DNA of 64,000 nt from Hyalella azteca. Taxonomy: Eukaryota > Arthropoda > Malacostraca > Amphipoda > Hyalellidae. Made by a program: the position numbers and the translations under genes. Positions 60,401-64,000 of the stretch are shown here, in pieces. Each line of letters opens with the position of its first letter. Position 1 is the stretch's first letter. Under the pieces are notes generated by a model that was given only the letters and a program-made list of their open reading frames with translations, made no database searches and was not told the DNA's origin. Location of the stretch: NCBI RefSeq assembly GCF_000764305.2, contig NW_025942347.1, positions 1 through 64,000 on the forward strand, given 5' to 3'.

Positions 60401-62289
60401 AATAAATCCAATAAAATTTCATATATATGTCAATCAAGACTAAACACATGTTTTCTATGTGTCCGAACATTCAGTAGAATTTCTGCATAATACTGAAGCT
60501 CTGAAAATCTTAAGGCCTGATCTAGGTCCAGGCTGACACAAGCCTGTAACAGAAGTCGATAGTGCATAAGACGGTAAGACACGATCACTCAATTGCTCAT
60601 GCATATTCAGTCCAAGCAACTCATTTGGTTGCCGGTCAACATGTTCTCTTCCATTTGAATTGACCTCGGGATCAAGAACACGAGTCGAATATTGTTGATC
60701 GATGCCAATGACAGGCTCGACAGGATCAAATCCTACAGATGAGACAGGAACTTCGAATAGACACGAAAGCCCAACGAATAAGAATAGAAACTAAACGACA
60801 ATAAAAAATAATGCTTTAAGTATGAAACTTCTTATGTCACTTGAGCAGAAGGTTTATGAGCGGTAAACTTAAATTAACAATTTTTTTGCGGTAAATTTAG
60901 ACGAATGCTCATAGGTTCTCGATTGATTCAGCGGCCATGTCTTTATAATATAAAATATGAACTAAAAACAAGTCAGACTCTCACAATACACAATAATCGT
61001 AAAATTTTCGCGAAAAATAATGCAGTTAGAATAAACTACAGCTGTCGATGACATACGAAGTTAAACCTCATAAATGATTTACAAGTCCTAAATAGTTAAT
61101 TTGTGTTTATCAAACCTTACGCAGTATGGGTATATAAATATCAATAAAACGTGAATTAACCAGGCTTGGCTCGTCATGCATCATTCAAAAGACACATGCA
61201 CTGGGTTGTTAACGTCATTAGGCTTTTCGGCATTGGTGCTGATAATTGCTGTTAATTGCAACGCAAGAAAATGTACATCATAATTACGTTAAAATGTCGT
61301 TATATAGATAGTGCGAAACGAACGGACAACAAAATGTTAACATATTGCCGCAGGTTAATACATGAAGAGTACATAAATGGGTGCTTCAAAAAACTGGGAA
61401 TAAGCATTAGTGCATGACGGAGCAACGGTTAATACATCGTTTCTCATTTGATGAACCCTAGGAAAACAAGAATGATAAAAACCAATGATGAAACCTATTC
61501 AACACATCCCCTATGTATTACTTGAATAAACTGAGACTTCATAGAAAATGTTAAAAACCAATCGGAGTTAAGGAATATCAAGCAATGCAGGGACTGTGAA
61601 AAATTTAATCAGTGAATCAGGGTCACACTCGGCAGAAAATAATGTAAGAGAATTGAATTACATTATATTCTTATCCAGGAGATGAAGTTATCTAAGCAAA
61701 TTAATATAAATTCTAACCCCGGAGAATGGATGATATAAGAGAATCAAAATCTCAGCCGTGAGGAAATATAATATAAGAGAATGAAATTTTCAGCCGGGTG
61801 GAAGAATAATGTAAGAGAATTAAATTCTTAGCTGGGTGGAAGAATAATCTAAGAGAATTAAAATCTCAGCCGGGAGGAAGAATAATCTAAGAGAATTAAA
61901 TTCTCAGCCGGGACGAAGAATAATCTAAGAGAATTAAATTCTCAGCCGTGAGGAAGAATAATTATAATCTAAGAGAATTCAAAATTCAGCTGGGGAATGA
62001 ATAATCTAAGAGAACGAAATTCTCAGCCCAATAGAAGAATAATCTAAAAGAATTAAATTCTCAGCCGGGAGGAAGAATAATCTAAGAGAATTAGAATGAA
62101 GTAATTCTTACCCGGTATGACATAGAAGCATACGACGAATATGACAGCGACTACGACAGCGAGACCCAGCAGCACGAGGAGACCGAGCAGCGCGTCGCGC
62201 AGTGCGTAGCCCGGACGGCAGACGCTGCTGCAGCAGCGGCCGTACCTCGGATCAGGCTCCAGTCTGCCGCCTGCCTCGCCTTCCTCGTG
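50241..62289 (-). CDS. Corin-like type II membrane protein (Frizzled + LDLa), eight exons, 5' end missing, no protease domain visible
   Basis: Joined exons are 62289-62112, 60018-59554, 59202-59081, 58030-57916, 57694-57584, 56610-56254, 54388-52121 and 51406-50241. All junctions are GT-AG, and phases match at every join (phase 1 except phase 0 after the first Frizzled exon). This gives about 1,593 codons. Domain order: cytoplasmic end, one transmembrane helix, acidic stem, Frizzled domain with ten Cys, LDLa, LDLa, disordered region of about 1,100 residues, degenerate LDLa, stop. The N-in single helix followed by Frizzled and LDLa modules is the layout of Corin, a membrane protease that in vertebrates activates pro-atrial natriuretic peptide. 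Insect Corin homologues are little studied. The SRCR and serine-protease domains of Corin are not seen. The start codon would be in an exon to the right of 62289. An alternative would be another Frizzled/LDLa membrane protein such as an MFRP-type protein, but no CUB domain is present. Confidence 0.75.
51407..52120 (-). other. Intron (714 bp), with a hairpin at 51907-51937
   Basis: The donor GTGAGA is at 52120 and the acceptor ends in TACAG at 51407. It contains a perfect 13-bp stem (AAAAAGGAAGCAA) with a 5-base loop, and a further direct copy of the arm just to the right (from about 51950). Confidence 0.7.
52121..54388 (-). CDS. Exon: intact LDLa 2 followed by a disordered stretch of about 700 residues
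   Basis: The acceptor is ccacatag|AA (54389-54391). The first 37 residues form an LDLa with all six Cys and the calcium-binding CDGADDCRDNSDE end. The remaining roughly 715 residues have no Cys and are very rich in Glu, Asp, Pro, Ser, Gln, Asn and Arg, so they are predicted to be disordered. Basic clusters such as GANRRRFPP, WRQQRRPT and LIRRRPQR could be furin-type cleavage sites. The C-terminal part is Gln/His-rich. The frame would end at TAA 52104, but the donor CCC|GTGAGA (exon end 52121) gives the phase 1 that fits the next exon. At 2,268 bp it is far larger than the other exons. Confidence 0.8.
54389..56253 (-). other. Intron (1,865 bp)
   Basis: The donor GTGAGA follows the first LDLa exon and the acceptor is CACATAG. 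AT-rich. A 22-bp direct repeat (aaaggcatcaaattaccg core) occurs twice near 55590 and 55618, and gattagttagtttgtt occurs twice near 54550. No other feature. Confidence 0.7.
56254..56610 (-). CDS. Exon: linker plus intact LDLa 1
   Basis: The acceptor is ttttcatcag|AG (56611-56613); the donor is CCTG|GTGAGA (exon end 56254). It is phase 1 at both sides, so it is a symmetrical module exon. The first 75 or so residues are polar, rich in His, Asn, Asp and Ser. The last 40 form an LDLa with six Cys, a YVCDGNQNC turn and the DNSDENNC calcium-binding end. LDLa modules bind ligands and calcium. In Corin, LDLa repeats sit between the Frizzled domain and the protease and take part in substrate activation. 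Confidence 0.85.
56611..57583 (-). other. Intron (973 bp)
   Basis: Donor GTAGGG, acceptor TCATCAG. AT-rich, nothing else seen. Confidence 0.7.
57584..57694 (-). CDS. Exon: Frizzled domain, part 3
   Basis: The acceptor is aaaaaattccag|AC; the donor is CAACAAG|GTAGGG. Phase 1 to phase 1, 37 codons. It supplies Cys 8-10 of the domain (ARSCEVP, FDCGKF, SVCVS), where the FDCGKFP string is a typical Frizzled end. GC content is clearly higher than in the flanking introns. Confidence 0.88.
57695..57915 (-). other. Intron (221 bp)
   Basis: Donor GTGAGT, acceptor with a long T-rich tract ending TTCCAG. No other feature. Confidence 0.75.
57916..58030 (-). CDS. Exon: Frizzled domain, part 2
   Basis: The acceptor is tttttgttccag|AGT (58031-58033); the donor is GCTTGG|GTGAGT. 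Phase 0 to phase 1, 38 codons. It carries Cys 3-7 with the classical Frizzled signature C-S-A-L-A-P-L-Y-A-C...P-P-C...P-P-C-R-S-F-C. The acceptor sequence and the first bases of this exon are repeated many times in the adjoining intron (58031-58640), so alternative or erroneous acceptor use is possible. Confidence 0.9.
58031..58640 (-). repeat. Tandem array of about 50-bp units that repeat a splice acceptor (about 12 units)
   Basis: Units of about 50 bp share, on the plus strand, gagcagactctggaacaaag then accgttgtttgtagggg. The plus-strand string actctggaacaaa is the genuine acceptor of the Frizzled exon 2 in complement (tttgttccag|AGT). The minus-strand CAG is intact in several units, with acceptor dinucleotide boundaries at about 58140, 58184, 58336 and 58386, and lost in others (for example those near 58430 and 58480). 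The unit at 58184 has a strong tract and the same 12 bases after the junction as the true exon. The array begins at the exon edge itself. Confidence 0.85.
58641..59080 (-). other. Rest of the intron between Frizzled exons 1 and 2
   Basis: Donor GTGAGC at 59080. AT-rich; no feature beyond the acceptor array at its other end. The whole intron is 58031-59080 (1,050 bp). Confidence 0.7.
59081..59202 (-). CDS. Exon: Frizzled domain, part 1
   Basis: The acceptor is ttcattgcag|TT (59203-59205); the donor is GTCAAA|GTGAGC. It starts in phase 1 and ends in phase 0, 41 codons. It supplies Cys 1 and 2 (VCGTVQLPMCTSS) and a PNWLGH segment that matches the start of Frizzled-type cysteine-rich domains. 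Without this donor the frame runs into TAG a few codons later, which supports the splice call. Confidence 0.88.
59203..59553 (-). other. Intron (351 bp)
   Basis: Donor CCAG|GTGAGG, acceptor ATTGCAG. No other feature. Confidence 0.75.
59554..60018 (-). CDS. Exon: acidic and His-rich extracellular stem
   Basis: The acceptor is atatttttcag|AC (60019-60021), joining in phase 1 to give Asp; the donor is GAACCAG|GTGAGG. It encodes 155 residues without Cys, rich in Asp, Glu, Ser and Thr, with a His/Glu-rich patch (SHHHEHNLGHHDERPR) and an acidic end (EHEEEIDFF). It lies between the transmembrane helix and the Frizzled domain and so should act as a membrane-proximal stalk. No domain is recognised. 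Confidence 0.8.
60019..61639 (-). other. Intron between transmembrane and stem exons (main part)
   Basis: AT-rich. A polar frame on the minus strand at about 60510-60730 (containing DPVEPVIGIDQQYS) is open over about 70 codons and has more balanced composition than the surroundings. It could be an alternative exon, but no clean pair of splice sites was confirmed. The rest is empty. Confidence 0.45.
61640..62111 (-). repeat. About 38-bp tandem array starting at the donor of the transmembrane exon (about 11 units)
   Basis: Plus-strand units contain aatctaagagaattaaattc and tcagccgggaggaagaat. Read on the minus strand, each unit has CCCGGCTGAGAATT followed by TAATTCTCTTAGATT. The true donor region reads CCGGGTAAGAATT and then ATTCTAATTCTCTTAG. 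The unit therefore looks like an expanded copy of the donor and the first intron bases, with GT changed to CT in the copies. Units are more diverged toward 61640. Confidence 0.85.
62112..62289 (-). CDS. Exon: cytoplasmic end and transmembrane helix
   Basis: The acceptor is tcttttttctccag|CAC (62290-62292); the donor is ATACCGG|GTAAGA. Phase 0 to phase 1, 59 complete codons. The order is Glu/Gly-rich start, PRYGRCCSSVCRPGY (three close Cys and basic residues, a likely palmitoylation and positive-inside signal), then a long hydrophobic helix of about 25 residues (LLGLLVLLGLAVVVAVIF core) ending in CFYVIPG. Positive charges before the helix fit a type II (N-in) orientation, as in Corin. The initiator Met must be upstream. 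Confidence 0.82.
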
Positions 62290-62575
62290 CTGGAGAAAAA
62301 AGAAAACCCTTTGTTATTTCACAGTCAGCTGTTGTTGTTGATTTTTTTTAGGGGGGATTCATGAACAGCAAATCTGCATAAACCCAACCACATCGGAACA
62401 TTGTAATCTGTAGGTTAGATCCGTGGAATAGGTTCTGCCCTGGGAAAAAGAAAACTGTTTGTTATTTCACAGTCTCGGAATATTTGTTCGGATTTGCGAA
62501 CAGCAAATTTGTATAATCCCAACACCAAATGAACGTTGTAATCCGTAGGTTTGATCCGTAGAAAAGGTTCTACCA
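62290..62575 (-). repeat. 150-bp intronic tandem duplication including the splice acceptor
   Basis: Copy 1 (62290-62439) and copy 2 (62440-62575) share gaaaac, tgttatttcacagtc, gaacagcaaat, aacattgtaatc-type and gatccgt strings. Each starts with ctgg(g/a)aaaaa, the complement of a T-rich tract plus CAG, so copy 2 carries a second possible acceptor 150 bp from the real one. Confidence 0.85.
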
Positions 62576-64000
62576 ATGTCCATTACTGTCCGAGAACCTA
62601 CACAGGTAACTTGTTTATTTTTATCTAGTGTTATTTAATGTTTGTTAACATCCTGTCGTGTTATTCGTTTTGTGATTTATTCAGTGCACAGAAATTCTAG
62701 TTAGGAATGTTCTTACTATTATTATGTATTATTCTGTATATATATTTTAGTGATCCGATTCATATCATTATCATTCATTAAATAAAATATATCATTCAAA
62801 TAAAATATATCATTCATATATCATTCATTAAATAAAATTTTTTTTCACTCCTGACATTTCTTGTCCGGAGTCTGGATCGTGACCCAAGTGAAAGTGTTTG
62901 CCATATATACTGTGCGCACAAGAAGGACGAAGCTATATTTTATTATCTCAAAGAAATACAACTGCACGAGAACCTTTAGGGCGCCGGGCGGAACTTCTAC
63001 AACGTGTCATTGTTTGATTAGGATATCAATTGGTCGGTCTGATTATTAATTGCTTTATATCTCCGAAACTCTGTCCGTTAAAATCTTAAATTTATTTCAA
63101 TTAGTATTTGTCAAAAAAAATAGCGTGGTATGATTAACCGTTATTTTTATTAAGCGGTATCGACCGCATCATATATTCCAGGGATTCCTTCCTACTTGAC
63201 ATTTTCTATGTCAATCCGAGGAGGAAAGTCAATGCTAAATAATATATTGAAGGAGAGACCGAGTCTCTCCCTTAATCTACTAAAGACAAATGTTCAAAGT
63301 TGTGAGTTACATTAAAACATAGCGTATTAATTGTTCTCATCACTCATTAGATTTACCTTACACTAAGGCAACAATGCCTCAGACCGTCGCCAACTTCGTA
63401 CTGTGGTTTCACAGGTTTTAATGGAAATTGTATACAATTAAAGATGTTTTAAAATTAAGCTGCCTGATCTATTTCGGCTTCCATCAATCAGTTTCAACAG
63501 GGAAATATTTTATAAAAAAAAAATCCACTGTGAGTGAAAGACAAGTTATATGACCGATGGTTCCAACCTCGTTAAATTAACACAGGCGCCTAAGACAAGT
63601 AAATCGAAACCAACATGGAACATAAATCACAGTCGGGAATTTCGTGTTCATAAGGAGCTCGTTACACGCAATTAAGGCTCGAGCAAAGGATCTGCCGCTC
63701 ATTTGAGCGTTAAAATGCGTGTCGCTCACGTCTACATCGAGAATCGCACACGGAAAACTTTGCAATGGAGAGCTCCGCAATCGCTTTCCGGGAGAACAAT
63801 GGACATTTTTTGCAAAGTTTGCTTGGTTTTCAGATTCTTCAAGAGACGTTGCATTAGAAACATAATAGAGCAGGTGTTTGTAAGCGAGGCAAAAGATATT
63901 GCATAAAAACCTCTGCCTTAAGCTCCTATAAAGGAACGCTTTTGAATGGTGTTCTTTACTGGAAAGAGTTAGATGACTGGCATACTGCATTGGTATAAAG
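62576..64000. other. Upstream intron or 5' region of the Corin-like gene; unrecognised minus-strand frame 63577-63990
   Basis: The first coding exon should lie here or beyond the right edge. A 137-codon minus-strand frame (63990-63577) has mixed composition and a GC-richer core near 63600-63800, but it shows no domain and no clear donor joining in phase 0 to the transmembrane exon. A plus-strand frame overlaps it (63703-63906). An AT-rich repeat (cattcattaaataaaatat, several partial copies) lies near 62775-62840. Confidence 0.3.

Overview
The window looks like nuclear DNA of an animal, most likely an arthropod (inference). It is AT-rich, has large introns with GT-AG junctions, carries many minisatellites and decayed mobile elements, and shows no bacterial-style gene packing. 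No rRNA, tRNA or CRISPR array was recognised. The species cannot be fixed from the sequence alone.

The only gene that can be supported with confidence lies on the minus strand between 62289 and 50241. Eight exons can be joined by consensus splice sites with consistent phases into about 1,590 codons. In protein order they give a short cytoplasmic end with a Cys cluster, one transmembrane helix, an acidic/His-rich stem, a complete ten-Cys Frizzled domain split over three exons, two intact LDL-receptor class A (LDLa) modules, a very long disordered segment in one 2.27-kb exon, a second disordered segment with three SLADRL-type motifs, and a third LDLa. This order fits a Corin-like type II membrane protein. 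The SRCR and trypsin-like protease domains expected of Corin are not visible. The last exon reads into TAA right after the third LDLa, and that LDLa lacks the fourth and sixth cysteines, which normally pair with each other. The N-terminal start exon, expected to the right of 62289, was not identified.

Introns of this gene carry tandem arrays that start at exon boundaries. One repeats the acceptor of the second Frizzled exon (58031-58640). One appears to grow out of the donor of the transmembrane exon (61640-62111). A 150-bp duplication copies the acceptor of that same exon (62290-62575).

The left 50 kb holds no gene I can support. It contains the 3' end and LTR of an LTR retrotransposon (1-579), two arrays of a 30-bp minisatellite (2714-3195 and 4730-5166), a 22-bp minisatellite (18730-19245) interrupted by a 19-base Tn5/Nextera adaptor end and an N (an assembly or library artefact), and a 156-bp triplication (12001-12471). 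It also holds three copies of a microsatellite-bearing inverted-repeat element, two copies of a 150-bp MITE-like element about 29 kb apart, a second MITE-like element (48158-48380), three copies of a repeat with a hammerhead-ribozyme-like core, several larger tandem duplications and a number of perfect hairpins.
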